A DNA stretch of 64,000 nucleotides. It comes from CAYMRL01 sp964473205 (GTDB lineage: Bacteria > Deinococcota > Deinococci > Deinococcales > Trueperaceae). Numbering within the stretch: the stretch's first letter is position 1; each line of letters opens with the position of its first letter. The stretch covers positions 1 to 64,000 of the forward strand of contig CAYYOK010000003.1 of NCBI GenBank assembly GCA_964473205.1, given 5' to 3'. Shown piece by piece: positions 27,629 through 35,659 of this stretch. Under the pieces are notes generated by a model that did not search any database, was not told the origin of the DNA, and saw only the letters and a program-made list of their open reading frames with translations. The position numbers were made by a program, and so were the translations under genes.

Positions 27629-28981
27629 GTGCCGGAGCTGAACGCCCCGCGCCTGTCGTTGACCTGGAGGGTGGCGCTGCTGGCCGGCGCCGCCACCACG
27701 GTCTTGGCGGGGCTGACGCTGGTCGTGTCCTACCTGACGGTGCAGAACGGCCTCTACGGCGACCTCAGGCGCGCCCTGCGCGAGGACGCCGACATCCTCG
27801 CCGAGCTCTACGACACCGGTGGCAGCGCCGCCGAGCTGATCACGGGCCCGACGGGCGGCAGCATCCTGCAGGTCTACGGCGCCAGCGGCGAGCTGCTGGC
27901 TGCGTCGCGGCCCGAGTTCGAGCGCGCCATCGCTGCCATCCCGCCGTCGGACGTGGCCGGGGCGCGGCGCGTGCCGACGCGCTGGAGCGGGAGGCTATCG
28001 GGGCGTCAGATGGAGGTCGCGCTGGCGCCGTTCAGCCTCGGCGTCGTCGCGGTGCTCGCCGACCCGAGCTACATCGCCGACAGCCTGGCCGAGCTCTCCC
28101 GCTCGCTCCTGGTGGCGGGCGGGCTGCTGGTCGTGCTGAGCCTCCTGGTCGGCTACGGCGTGGCAGCCTCGTCATTGCGGCCGGTCGCGAGGCTGGCGAA
28201 CCGCGCCGCGCAGCTCGGGCCGGAGCGGCTCGAGCCGATCAGCTACCGCGGCCCCAACGACGAGGTCGGGCGCCTCGCGCACAGCCTCAACGACCTGCTG
28301 GCGCGCGTGCGCGACTCGCGCGACGCTCAGCGGGTGTTCCTCGCCGAGACCAGCCACGAGCTCAGGACCCCGCTCACCAGCCTCACCGGTTTCCTCGACC
28401 GCGCAGCGCGGACCTCCGGTCCCGAGGCCGCCGAGGACCTGCGCGATGCTCAGCGCGTCGCGACGACGATGGCGCGCCTCGTCGAGGACCTGCTGCAGCT
28501 CTCGCGCGGCGAGCTGGTCAAGGAGGCCGGCGTCCACCTCGTCGATCTCGGCGCGGACGTCCTGCGGCCGGTGGCGGCGGAGTTCGACGGCGTCGCGCTC
28601 GAGGCCGCCCGCGGCGTGCTGGTGCTGGGCGACCCGCAGCGGCTCAGACAGCTCGTGCGCAACCTCGTCGCCAACGGCGTTCGCGCCGCCCGCGGCCCGG
28701 CCGGCGTCACGCTGCGACTGGGCCAGCAGGGCGACGAGGCCGTGGTGAAGGTCGAGGACGACGGTTCCGGCATCGCGCCCGAGCTGCTCGAGAAGATCTT
28801 CGAGAAGTTCTACAAGGGCGCGGGCGGGGGCTCCGGCCTGGGCCTGGCGATCGCCAGGCAGGTGGCGGTGCATCACGGCGGCACGCTAACCGCGGCCAGC
28901 CGGCCGGGCGAGACCGTCTTCGAGCTGAGGCTGCCGCTCGTCACCGAGGAGGACGACGAGGGGTGGACGGGCGAGACATGA
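27629..28981 (+). CDS. Sensor histidine kinase
   Basis: The 450-residue membrane kinase paired with the OmpR-type regulator. Helix 1 is about residues 12-33, an extracytoplasmic sensor region of about 120 residues follows, and helix 2 is about 152-175. Next come a HAMP segment, the HisKA dimer helix with the phosphorylated His in FLAETSHELRTPLTSL (about 245), and the ATPase domain with N box LVRNLVANGVRAA, G1 box VEDDGSGIAPE and G2 box SGLGLAIA. The N box Asn is present. The GTG start follows AGGAGGCGCC. The sensor region has no domain I can name. Confidence 0.94.
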   Translation: MPELNAPRLSLTWRVALLAGAATTVLAGLTLVVSYLTVQNGLYGDLRRALREDADILAELYDTGGSAAELITGPTGGSILQVYGASGELLAASRPEFERAIAAIPPSDVAGARRVPTRWSGRLSGRQMEVALAPFSLGVVAVLADPSYIADSLAELSRSLLVAGGLLVVLSLLVGYGVAASSLRPVARLANRAAQLGPERLEPISYRGPNDEVGRLAHSLNDLLARVRDSRDAQRVFLAETSHELRTPLTSLTGFLDRAARTSGPEAAEDLRDAQRVATTMARLVEDLLQLSRGELVKEAGVHLVDLGADVLRPVAAEFDGVALEAARGVLVLGDPQRLRQLVRNLVANGVRAARGPAGVTLRLGQQGDEAVVKVEDDGSGIAPELLEKIFEKFYKGAGGGSGLGLAIARQVAVHHGGTLTAASRPGETVFELRLPLVTEEDDEGWTGET

Positions 28982-28986
28982 GGGAG

Positions 28987-29014
28987 CCTGCCGGCGTCGC
29001 TCCGCGTCGGCGGG
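28987..29014. terminator. Hairpin between histidine kinase and dcd
   Basis: A 10-bp stem with two G-T pairs (CCTGCCGGCG with CGTCGGCGGG) and an 8-nt loop lies in the 46-bp gap between convergent genes. No T-run follows on either side. Confidence 0.4.
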
Positions 29015-29027
29015 CGCGACCGATCGC

Positions 29028-30734
29028 TCAGAGCTTCGGGAGCGTCACCCCGCGCTGGCCCTGGTACTTGCCCTTGCGGTCGCCATAGGTGATCTCTGGT
29101 CTCTCGCCCTGGAAGAACAAGAGCTGGACTATGCCCTCGTTGGCGTAGACCTTCGCTGGTAGTGGGGTGGTGTTCGATAGCTCGAGAGTGACATGGCCTT
29201 CCCAGCCGGGTTCCAAAGGCGTTACGTTCGCGACGATGCCACAATTAGCCACGAAGACGCCGGCCTCGAGGGCGAAGTTGCCGGCCTCGGGGACCGTCAG
29301 GCAGTACACGTCGTGATCGCCCTTCAGTTCGCGCACACTGCTTACCTTGTGGTTTTTCTTCAGGTCGCCGCGTTTGGGTCCACTCCGAGCGAGGCCCCGA
29401 TGGGCTGCTATCACGTCAGGGAAGCGGCGGAACACGCTTCTGTCGCAACTCAGAAGGCGCGCCGCGCCGCGGATCGAGCCGGTTTCGTCGAGCGCGGCCC
29501 TGACTCTGTCGGCATCGATGTGCCGTAAGAGCCTGATTCGCCTTGCGCGCTCGGCTTGCGCCACTCGGCGGGTATCGCTCGCCTGAGACCACGCCTGTCG
29601 CGACCGGTCACCCTGAGCCAGTCTTGCCGAATCGTTCCCCTCCCAGAACACCGCCTGCCTATGGCGCTGGGCTTCGCGCTCACTCTCGGTCCAACGCTGC
29701 CGATGGATCTCGAGGAGCTTGGAACGGGTTGCCGCGTAAGCCTCATCGTGCCAGAAGTTCCTTGCGCGCCGGGCCTGCTCGGCTCTGAACTGGGCTATCC
29801 AAGCGGGATCCGCCGCCAGGCGTCGGAAAGCCTCCTTGATAGCCTCAGAGTGTTCGGCTGGGTCGAAGTCCTCACCGAAGGTCAGCGAGTTGTGATGTTT
29901 GATGTGCTCGGCCGCGGACATGCGCACCAGGTTCCATGGGTTGTTGTTGCGCCTGTCGTGGTCTACGTGGTGGCGATGCGTGCCCGGCTCCGCCTCGTAC
30001 ACACTGTTCCTAAGGTTCCACTCGTCCGCCAGGCGATGCGTCGGGTAGTAGTTGCCTGTCAGCGGCTGGTAGGTCATCTCGTAACCGCGGTAAGGCGCGC
30101 GGTAGAGAGGCATCAGCGCGTCGTTCGGACGCAGGTCGGCGGCCTGAGTCCAGCTTCCGTCGCGGCGCATGAAGTCGTGGTCAGGGGTAGCTCTGATGCT
30201 CTGGCCGTCGTCCAAGGTGATCTCTAGGAGCGAGTCGCGACCGATCAGCCTTGGCGAGTCCAGAAGCGTCACCATCAGTTGACCGTTCTGGCCGAGAGAG
30301 TAGCCCCACGCCAACTCGCCGTCGCGATGCCGATCCGCGAGCTCCTCGAGGGTAGGAGCCGTTCCGTCTACCAACGCCACACGTGTGTCGGCGCTGAAGC
30401 ACCTCGCGTAGGAGGACTTCCCCAACGCGATCACCATCGTGTCTTCAGGGATCTTCAAGTACTCCACGGAACGCGTCAGCACGAAACTGTTCGGCGGGAT
30501 GATGCAGGTGTCGTCACTAGACTCGACGAGGCTGCGCGTGTCGAAGTTCTTCGGATCGACGACCGTGTTGAACGCGTTGACGAAGATGCGCCACTCGGGG
30601 GCGGCGCGCAGGTCGTAACCGAAGCTGGATAGCCCGTAGCTGATGACGCCGTCGCGCACCAACCGGTCCTCGAAGGGCGTGATCATGCCCTCTTGCGCCC
30701 GCTCCCTGATCCAACGGTCGGACTTGATGCTCAT
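29028..30734 (-). CDS. dcd: dCTP deaminase precursor interrupted by an intein
   Basis: The host protein makes dUTP (or dUMP in bifunctional forms) from dCTP. The frame encodes 568 residues: an N-extein of 111 residues (SDRWIRERAQEGMI to LGKSSYAR), a 386-residue intein, and a C-extein of 71 residues (CGIVANVTPLEPGWEGHVTL to the end). Joining the exteins gives 182 residues with the continuous family motif GKSSYARCGIVANVTPLEPG and the catalytic Glu in GHVTLELSN, which is the normal size. The intein sits directly after the conserved substrate-site Arg, so unspliced protein should be inactive. The start at 30734 is supported by a -10 box 7 nt upstream; an earlier Met would add 35 basic residues. 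Confidence 0.95.
   Translation of the reverse strand: MSIKSDRWIRERAQEGMITPFEDRLVRDGVISYGLSSFGYDLRAAPEWRIFVNAFNTVVDPKNFDTRSLVESSDDTCIIPPNSFVLTRSVEYLKIPEDTMVIALGKSSYARCFSADTRVALVDGTAPTLEELADRHRDGELAWGYSLGQNGQLMVTLLDSPRLIGRDSLLEITLDDGQSIRATPDHDFMRRDGSWTQAADLRPNDALMPLYRAPYRGYEMTYQPLTGNYYPTHRLADEWNLRNSVYEAEPGTHRHHVDHDRRNNNPWNLVRMSAAEHIKHHNSLTFGEDFDPAEHSEAIKEAFRRLAADPAWIAQFRAEQARRARNFWHDEAYAATRSKLLEIHRQRWTESEREAQRHRQAVFWEGNDSARLAQGDRSRQAWSQASDTRRVAQAERARRIRLLRHIDADRVRAALDETGSIRGAARLLSCDRSVFRRFPDVIAAHRGLARSGPKRGDLKKNHKVSSVRELKGDHDVYCLTVPEAGNFALEAGVFVANCGIVANVTPLEPGWEGHVTLELSNTTPLPAKVYANEGIVQLLFFQGERPEITYGDRKGKYQGQRGVTLPKL
29244..30401 (-). mobile_element. Intein with HNH-type endonuclease region in dcd
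   Basis: Coding for precursor residues 112-497. Splicing block A is CFSADTRVAL with Cys1. Block B is the ITLDDGQSIRATPDHDFM stretch with its TxxH pattern (TPDH). Blocks F and G are DVYCLTVPEAGNFALEAGVF and VAN, followed by Cys+1 of the C-extein. The penultimate residue is Ala where most inteins have His. The middle holds an HNH pattern (THRHHVDHDRRNNNPWNLV, about 29889-29981) instead of LAGLIDADG motifs, then basic helical segments and a helix-turn-helix-like region (SIRGAARLLSCDRSVFRRFP). Codon choice is less GC-biased than in the exteins, which fits horizontal acquisition. Confidence 0.93.
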
Positions 30735-30741
30735 AGCGAGC

Positions 30742-30747
30742 AGTCTA
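30742..30747 (-). promoter_or_regulatory. -10 box TAGACT for leaderless dcd
   Basis: On the minus strand TAGACT is followed by 7 nt and the ATG of dcd. There is no Shine-Dalgarno sequence. Confidence 0.55.
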
Positions 30748-30964
30748 GTCTGTCGCGCGGTCATGGGACTGGAGTACTTAGGTCTGCGCCGAGCAGCTTT
30801 AGGCTCGAACCTAGTTGACCGCCGGGCTCGTGTCGGCACGCGTCTAGGTCGACCGCAGGAGATCCGGCTGCAAGATCGACGACGCCGGCGGCGATCTACG
30901 CCGCGGCATCGGTGAGCGCTTCCTGATTACAATGTGATATCATGATGATTGCAAGGAGGATCTC

Positions 30965-31846
30965 ATGATCCGTGTGCAGGAGAAAGCGGCTTTCAAGGTC
31001 AACGGCTTCCCGTTTCTCGTCTTGGTAGTGGCGATCTTGGTCGCGGCCGGCTGGGTGTTCATCAGCGGAGTTGCGGCTCCGGTGGGCGGAGGGTCCAGGG
31101 TTCTGCTGGGCATCGCGCTCCTGGTCATCGCCCTGGTGATGTTCGGCGGGTTCTTCACGGTCCAGCCCAACGAGTCGCGCGTCCTCACCTTCTTCGGCAC
31201 CTACACGGGCAGCGTGCGGGACTCCGGGTTCTGGTTCACCAACCCGTTCACGATCAAGAAGCACGTCAGCCTCAGGGTCCGCAACTTCAACAGCGAGAGG
31301 CTGAAGGTCAACGACGCCGACGGCAACCCGGTGGAGATCGCCACCGTGGTCGTGTGGCGCGTCATCGAGTCGGCCAAGGCCGTGTTCGACGTCGACGACT
31401 ACGAGCAGTTCGTCGACATCCAGGCCGAGACCGCCCTGCGCAACCTCGCCACCCGCTACCCCTACGACGCCACCGGGATAGAGCGCCCCAGCCTGCGCGA
31501 GAACCCCGAGGAGCTGGCGCAGGCGCTCAAGTCCGAGCTCGACGCGCGGCTGGAGATCGCGGGGGTCGACGTGATGGAGGCGCGGCTGACGCACCTCGCC
31601 TACGCGCCCGAGATCGCGCACACGATGCTCAGGCGCCAGCAGGCTCAGGCCGTGGTGGCCGCGCGCAAGCTGATCGTCGAGGCTGCTGTCGGCATGGTCG
31701 AGGACGCGCTCGGCGGCCTGGCATCCAGCGGGGTCGAGTTGGACACCGACAAGCGCGCCGCCATGGCCAACAACCTGATGGTGGCCCTCACCAGCGACTC
31801 CGGCGTCTCGCCCGTGATCAACACCGGGACGCTCTACGGTGGTTGA
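30965..31846 (+). CDS. SPFH/Band 7 domain membrane protein
   Basis: A 293-residue stomatin/prohibitin-like scaffold protein. Two N-terminal hydrophobic segments (about 14-36 and 45-66) are followed by the SPFH domain (GFFTVQPNESRVLTFFGTY, GFWFTNPFT, VVWRVIESAKAVFDVDDYEQ) and a C-terminal helix (AQAVVAARKLIVEAAVGMVE). Such proteins form membrane-associated rings; the specific role here is unknown. The ribosome-binding site AAGGAGGATCTC is near-ideal, unlike the leaderless neighbours, and suggests strong translation. An alpha/beta hydrolase follows after 1 bp and a ribbon-helix-helix protein after that. Confidence 0.92.
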   Translation: MIRVQEKAAFKVNGFPFLVLVVAILVAAGWVFISGVAAPVGGGSRVLLGIALLVIALVMFGGFFTVQPNESRVLTFFGTYTGSVRDSGFWFTNPFTIKKHVSLRVRNFNSERLKVNDADGNPVEIATVVVWRVIESAKAVFDVDDYEQFVDIQAETALRNLATRYPYDATGIERPSLRENPEELAQALKSELDARLEIAGVDVMEARLTHLAYAPEIAHTMLRRQQAQAVVAARKLIVEAAVGMVEDALGGLASSGVELDTDKRAAMANNLMVALTSDSGVSPVINTGTLYGG

Positions 31847-31847
31847 G

Positions 31848-33653
31848 ATGCGCGCCCGCGTGCTCGACCTGGCACTGGCCCTCACCTCGGTTCTGGCTCT
31901 TGCCGGCGCCGGCGCTCAACAGCCAGGGGGCGCACAGGGCGGCGGATACGTCTACGACCTCTACCAAGGCGCCACCGTGATCGGCCAGGTCGGCGCCGCC
32001 TTCGGCGCGGGCGAAACCGGCCATGTCAGCGAGGGGTGGACCGTCATCGGCACGGTCATCGACATCAGTGACCGGCTCGCCACCAATCCGGACGGCTCGG
32101 CCGTCGCCTACCTGGTCGAGGGCACCTTCCAGGGCGTGCAGTTCAGCATCGAGGCCGAGTTCGACGCGACCGGCGTGGGCCTGCGCTTGGAGCAGTTCGG
32201 CGTGCAGCAGGACCTGCGCTTAGGTAGCGCAGAGGCCCTCTACGTGATCGACAACAACCTGATCGACGGCATCCAGGTGGCCGTGTGGCACGCGCTCGGG
32301 TCCGGCGCCGACGAGGTCGTGCTGGCCGCGATCGTGCCGCAGACCGCCTCGCTCGGTGAGTTCCGGCTGCAGCGTCACGAGCGACTCGAGGCCATCGCCT
32401 GGCAGGGTGCGACGCTTCAGGCCACCAGGCTCGATGCCGCCCTGAGCGTGGCTGGCCAGGTCGTGGGGATGACGATCTGGGCGGACGAGCGGGGCGACAT
32501 CCTGGTGCTCGAGCAGCCGCTGGGCGCCATCCGCTTCGTCAGGCGCGCTCAGGAGGGCGCGGCGGGAGCGGCCGTTGCCGACCCGGCGGCGTCGTCGTCA
32601 GGCACGGAAGCCCGGGTCGCACCCGACCCGCTGACCAGCGCGGCAGCGCTCCTCGCCCAGACGGCCACCTGCGCCTACGAGCGCGAGGTCACCGTCGGTT
32701 CCACCGGCGAGACGCTGGCCGGCGTGCTGACCCTCCCGGCGGCGCCTCGCGGTGCCGACCTGGAGCGCGGCGTGCCTGCTCTCCTGCTGCTGCCTGGCAG
32801 CGGCGGCGTCGACATCGACGGCAACGCGCAGCCGGTCATCGCCAACGCCGGCTACCGGCAGCTCGCCTACTCGCTCGGCTGCCACGGCTACGCGGTGCTG
32901 AGGGTCGCGAAGCTCGGGATCCCGCCGTCCACCGGTGACGGCAACGCCGTCACCGTGAGCACCTACGCCCAGAACACCGCAGACTGGCTGGCGCGGCTGG
33001 CCGCCGAGCCCGGCATCGACGGCGACAGGCTGGGCCTGATGGGCCATTCCGAGGGCGGTCTGGTGGCGCTCTTCGCGATCGCCAACCGCCTGGCCGATCC
33101 GCAGGCGCTGGTGCTCTTGGCGGCTCCCGGCAGAGGCATGGCTGCGATCTTGGAGGAGCAGCTCGCGGCCTCGTTGCAGCGCGCCGGAGGCTCGGCGGCC
33201 GAGATCCAGGCGATCCGTGAGGAGACCAGGGTCGCGGTGGCGGCGTTGCAGCGGGTCGATGGCCACGTTCTGGAGCTCTCCGCTGAGCTGGCGGACAACC
33301 GCGTCGCCGCGCTGTTCGCGCACGCCGCCGGCCTGATGCGCAGCGAGCTCGAGCTGCAGCCGGATGGTCTCATGCGTGTCGTTCGCGCTCTGGGCCGACC
33401 CGATCCCCGGCGCGTGCTCATCGTGCAAGGCGCGAAGGACGTGCAGATCATTCTCGAGGACGCCGAGCTGTTGGCCGCTGCGGCTCCCGAGGCCACGCTC
33501 CTGGTGCTCCCTGACATGACCCATAACCTCTACGACTTCGCCGGCCCTGCCGACATTGGGCTGATGCCCGGTCCCGACACCGCCATCTCGGACACCCTGG
33601 TGCGCTCCCTGGTCACCTTCCTGGACGGACACCTGCGCGTGCCCGACCGCTGA
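31848..33653 (+). CDS. Exported alpha/beta hydrolase with novel N-terminal domain
   Basis: A 601-residue protein with a signal peptide (MRARVLDLALALTSVLALAG). About 230 residues of beta-rich sequence that I do not recognise precede an alpha/beta hydrolase domain (about 275-601). The oxyanion region is LLLPGSGGVDIDGN, the nucleophile elbow GLMGHSEGGLVALF (Ser), the acid Asp in VLIVQGAKDVQI, and the base His in LPDMTHNLYDF, so the catalytic triad is complete. The class covers esterases and peptidases. It starts 1 bp after the SPFH gene stop, so the two are probably an operon. The substrate is unknown. Confidence 0.8.
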   Translation: MRARVLDLALALTSVLALAGAGAQQPGGAQGGGYVYDLYQGATVIGQVGAAFGAGETGHVSEGWTVIGTVIDISDRLATNPDGSAVAYLVEGTFQGVQFSIEAEFDATGVGLRLEQFGVQQDLRLGSAEALYVIDNNLIDGIQVAVWHALGSGADEVVLAAIVPQTASLGEFRLQRHERLEAIAWQGATLQATRLDAALSVAGQVVGMTIWADERGDILVLEQPLGAIRFVRRAQEGAAGAAVADPAASSSGTEARVAPDPLTSAAALLAQTATCAYEREVTVGSTGETLAGVLTLPAAPRGADLERGVPALLLLPGSGGVDIDGNAQPVIANAGYRQLAYSLGCHGYAVLRVAKLGIPPSTGDGNAVTVSTYAQNTADWLARLAAEPGIDGDRLGLMGHSEGGLVALFAIANRLADPQALVLLAAPGRGMAAILEEQLAASLQRAGGSAAEIQAIREETRVAVAALQRVDGHVLELSAELADNRVAALFAHAAGLMRSELELQPDGLMRVVRALGRPDPRRVLIVQGAKDVQIILEDAELLAAAAPEATLLVLPDMTHNLYDFAGPADIGLMPGPDTAISDTLVRSLVTFLDGHLRVPDR

Positions 33654-33678
33654 GTCAGGTGGCGTAAGGGAGGCCGCG

Positions 33679-33891
33679 ATGGCTGAGCGCAAGAAGTTCC
33701 TGCTGCGGATCCACCCGGGGCTCTACGCGGCCCTCGAGAAGTGGGCGGCGGACGAGCTCAGGAGCGTCAACTCGCAGATCGAGTACCTGCTCGCCGAGTC
33801 TCTGCGGCGCGCCGGCCGGTCGCCGGCAGCGGTCGTCGACGTGGCGGCCGACTCGGAAGCCGACCCTGAAGGCGACCGAGACGAGGGTTAG
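33679..33891 (+). CDS. Arc-like ribbon-helix-helix protein
   Basis: A 70-residue protein with the Arc/MetJ ribbon-helix-helix pattern: strand KKFLLRIHPGLYAALEKWA, helix-turn-helix region ELRSVNSQIEYLLAESLRRAG, then an acidic tail (DSEADPEGDRDEG). GGGAGG precedes the ATG. It ends the SPFH-hydrolase operon. Arc-like genes often regulate antitoxin systems, but no toxin is adjacent, so it may act with the SPFH protein or autoregulate the operon; this is inference. Confidence 0.8.
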   Translation: MAERKKFLLRIHPGLYAALEKWAADELRSVNSQIEYLLAESLRRAGRSPAAVVDVAADSEADPEGDRDEG

Positions 33892-33960
33892 GCCTGAACG
33901 AGCCTCGAGACGGAGCGAGGTCGGTGCGCCGTCACGAGCGCAGCGTTCCGGTCCCGGAGG

Positions 33961-35178
33961 TCAGTTCCCGCGCAGGAAACGGTCGACGTCGCGCTCGTGA
34001 GCCGGGAGGTTGGTGTTGGGCCGGAAGACCGGCGCGCCGGCGTCGACGCCGTGAAGGAAGTAGAGGTAGGCGAAGCCGTCCTCGGTGTAGCGCACCGGGT
34101 CGAGGACCGCACGCAGCGCCGTCCGGCCCGGGTTGCCTATCGGTCCGAAGGGCAGGCCAGGGCGCGTGTAGGTGTTCCACGGCGTGTCGACGCGCAGGTC
34201 GCCCGCCACGGCGCTCAGCTCCGGCATCGGCTTGCCGAGCCCGTACGCCACCGTAGGGTCTGCCTGCAGCGGCATCCCGAAGTCGAGTCGGTTGACGAAC
34301 ACGCCGGCGATGATGCCCATCTCCTCGTCGGAGGCCGCCTCGGCCTGGACGATGCTGGCGAGCGTCACCCAGCCGTGCACGTCGATGCCTATCGCGCCGA
34401 GCAGCGCGTCGAGCCCGGCCTCCGCGCCGGGCACCCCGGCCAGCAGCTCGGGCGAGTAGAGCGTCTCCTCGAGGGTGTCGACCATCCACGCCAGGGCCTC
34501 TTCGGCGCTGGCGGTGACCGGCATGTCGTAGGCAGCGGGGAAGAGGTAACCCTCCAACCCAGCCCCGGCGGGTAGGTCCTCGGGAGCGACGTCCGCCCCG
34601 GGAGCGTCGACGATCGCCTGCAGCTCCTCCAGGGTGCCGATGCCGTTCTCGGCGAGCCGCGCTACCACCTCGACCGCGCGCCAGCCCTCCGGGATCACGA
34701 TGCGCACGGTGCGCGGCCTGCCGCCCGCCACGAGCCGGTCGGCGAGCTCGGCCACCGACATCGTCGGCGACAGGTCGTAGAGCCCGGCGCCTATCGAGTG
34801 GTCGAGGTCCCTGAGCCGCAGGTAGGTCGTGAACGCCCTCGCCGAGCGCACCAGGCCGTGCTCTTGCAGCTCGGCTGCCACGCGCGAGCCGCCCCAGCCG
34901 GGCTCGATCTCGAACTCGACGGCCGCGGGCGTGGCGCTTGGCGCCGAGAGCAGGTAGCGCACACCCACCCAGGCGCCGGCGGCCAGCACACCGAGCAGCA
35001 ACAGGGCGATGAGCGCCCCCCTGCCTCGGCGTCTGCCCCGGCGGCCCCTGCCGCCGGCGTCGCGCTGGTCGCCCGCCCCCTCAGGGTCGCCGGCAGGGCG
35101 CCCGCCTGCCTGCCGGCCGCCCGCGCGCTGCCTTCCCGGCTCGAGCCGCGCAGAGACGGTCTTGCCGTCGGACGGCAT
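33961..35178 (-). CDS. mltG: Endolytic transglycosylase MltG
   Basis: Cuts nascent peptidoglycan strands in the periplasm and sets glycan length. The 405-residue protein starts with about 50 residues rich in Gly, Arg and Gln that would be cytoplasmic, then a membrane helix (ALIALLLLGVLAAGAWVGV), a LysM-like region, and the YceG domain with LASIVQAEAASDEEMGIIAG (the family usually has ASIVEKE) and ADPTVAYGLGKPMP. The Glu of the QAEA stretch probably keeps the catalytic role. The start overlaps the stop of ruvX, giving a tight alaS-ruvX-mltG operon. This gene order (ruvX beside mltG) is common in bacteria. Confidence 0.92.
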   Translation of the reverse strand: MPSDGKTVSARLEPGRQRAGGRQAGGRPAGDPEGAGDQRDAGGRGRRGRRRGRGALIALLLLGVLAAGAWVGVRYLLSAPSATPAAVEFEIEPGWGGSRVAAELQEHGLVRSARAFTTYLRLRDLDHSIGAGLYDLSPTMSVAELADRLVAGGRPRTVRIVIPEGWRAVEVVARLAENGIGTLEELQAIVDAPGADVAPEDLPAGAGLEGYLFPAAYDMPVTASAEEALAWMVDTLEETLYSPELLAGVPGAEAGLDALLGAIGIDVHGWVTLASIVQAEAASDEEMGIIAGVFVNRLDFGMPLQADPTVAYGLGKPMPELSAVAGDLRVDTPWNTYTRPGLPFGPIGNPGRTALRAVLDPVRYTEDGFAYLYFLHGVDAGAPVFRPNTNLPAHERDVDRFLRGN

Positions 35179-35657
35179 CAGGCGTCACCGCTCTCGTCGC
35201 TCTCGCCCGCAGCGGTCCGCGACAACACCCGCTGCAGGTACGACTCGAGGATCAGGACCGCTGAAGCCTCGTCGACGAGCCCCTTGCTCTGACGCTTGCC
35301 GCGAGGCAGCGCGCCGTCGGCGATGCGCTGGCCCGCCAGCTTCGTCGTCAGCCGCTCGTCCTCGTACTCCAGCGCGATGCCGGAGCCCTGCAGACGCTCC
35401 TCCAGCACCGCTCCGAACGCTCTCACCTTGTCCGTCTGATCCGAGGCGCTGCCGTCCAGCCGCAAGGGCAGGCCGACCAGTACCAGGGTGGCGCGCTCGC
35501 CGAGAGCGGCCTGCGCGACGGCCTCCGCATCGGCGTTGTTGCCGCGCCTGGTGATCGCTCCGCGCCCGAAGGCCAGGCTGCCGCCCGGCTCGCCCACCGC
35601 CAACCCGATGCGGGCAGAGCCTACGTCGAGGGCCAGCACCCGGCCGTGAGCGCGCAT
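35178..35657 (-). CDS. ruvX: Holliday junction resolvase-like protein RuvX (YqgF)
   Basis: A 159-residue RNase H-fold nuclease of the YqgF family, linked to Holliday junction resolution and to 16S rRNA processing. Visible motifs are VLALDVGSARIGLAV (catalytic Asp), LVGLPLRLDGS, YEDERLTT (Glu) and KGLVDEASAVLILESYL (Asp). The 20-residue acidic C-terminal tail is unusual but common in GC-rich species. The ATG is 2 bp after alaS; the reading frame is open far upstream but the family N-terminus begins at this Met. Confidence 0.94.
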   Translation of the reverse strand: MRAHGRVLALDVGSARIGLAVGEPGGSLAFGRGAITRRGNNADAEAVAQAALGERATLVLVGLPLRLDGSASDQTDKVRAFGAVLEERLQGSGIALEYEDERLTTKLAGQRIADGALPRGKRQSKGLVDEASAVLILESYLQRVLSRTAAGESDESGDA

Positions 35658-35659
35658 CG

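Noticed and set aside
30800..30813. Short imperfect palindrome TAGGCTCGAACCTA between dcd and the SPFH gene
   Set aside because: Single occurrence with no promoter alignment; too short to call an operator.
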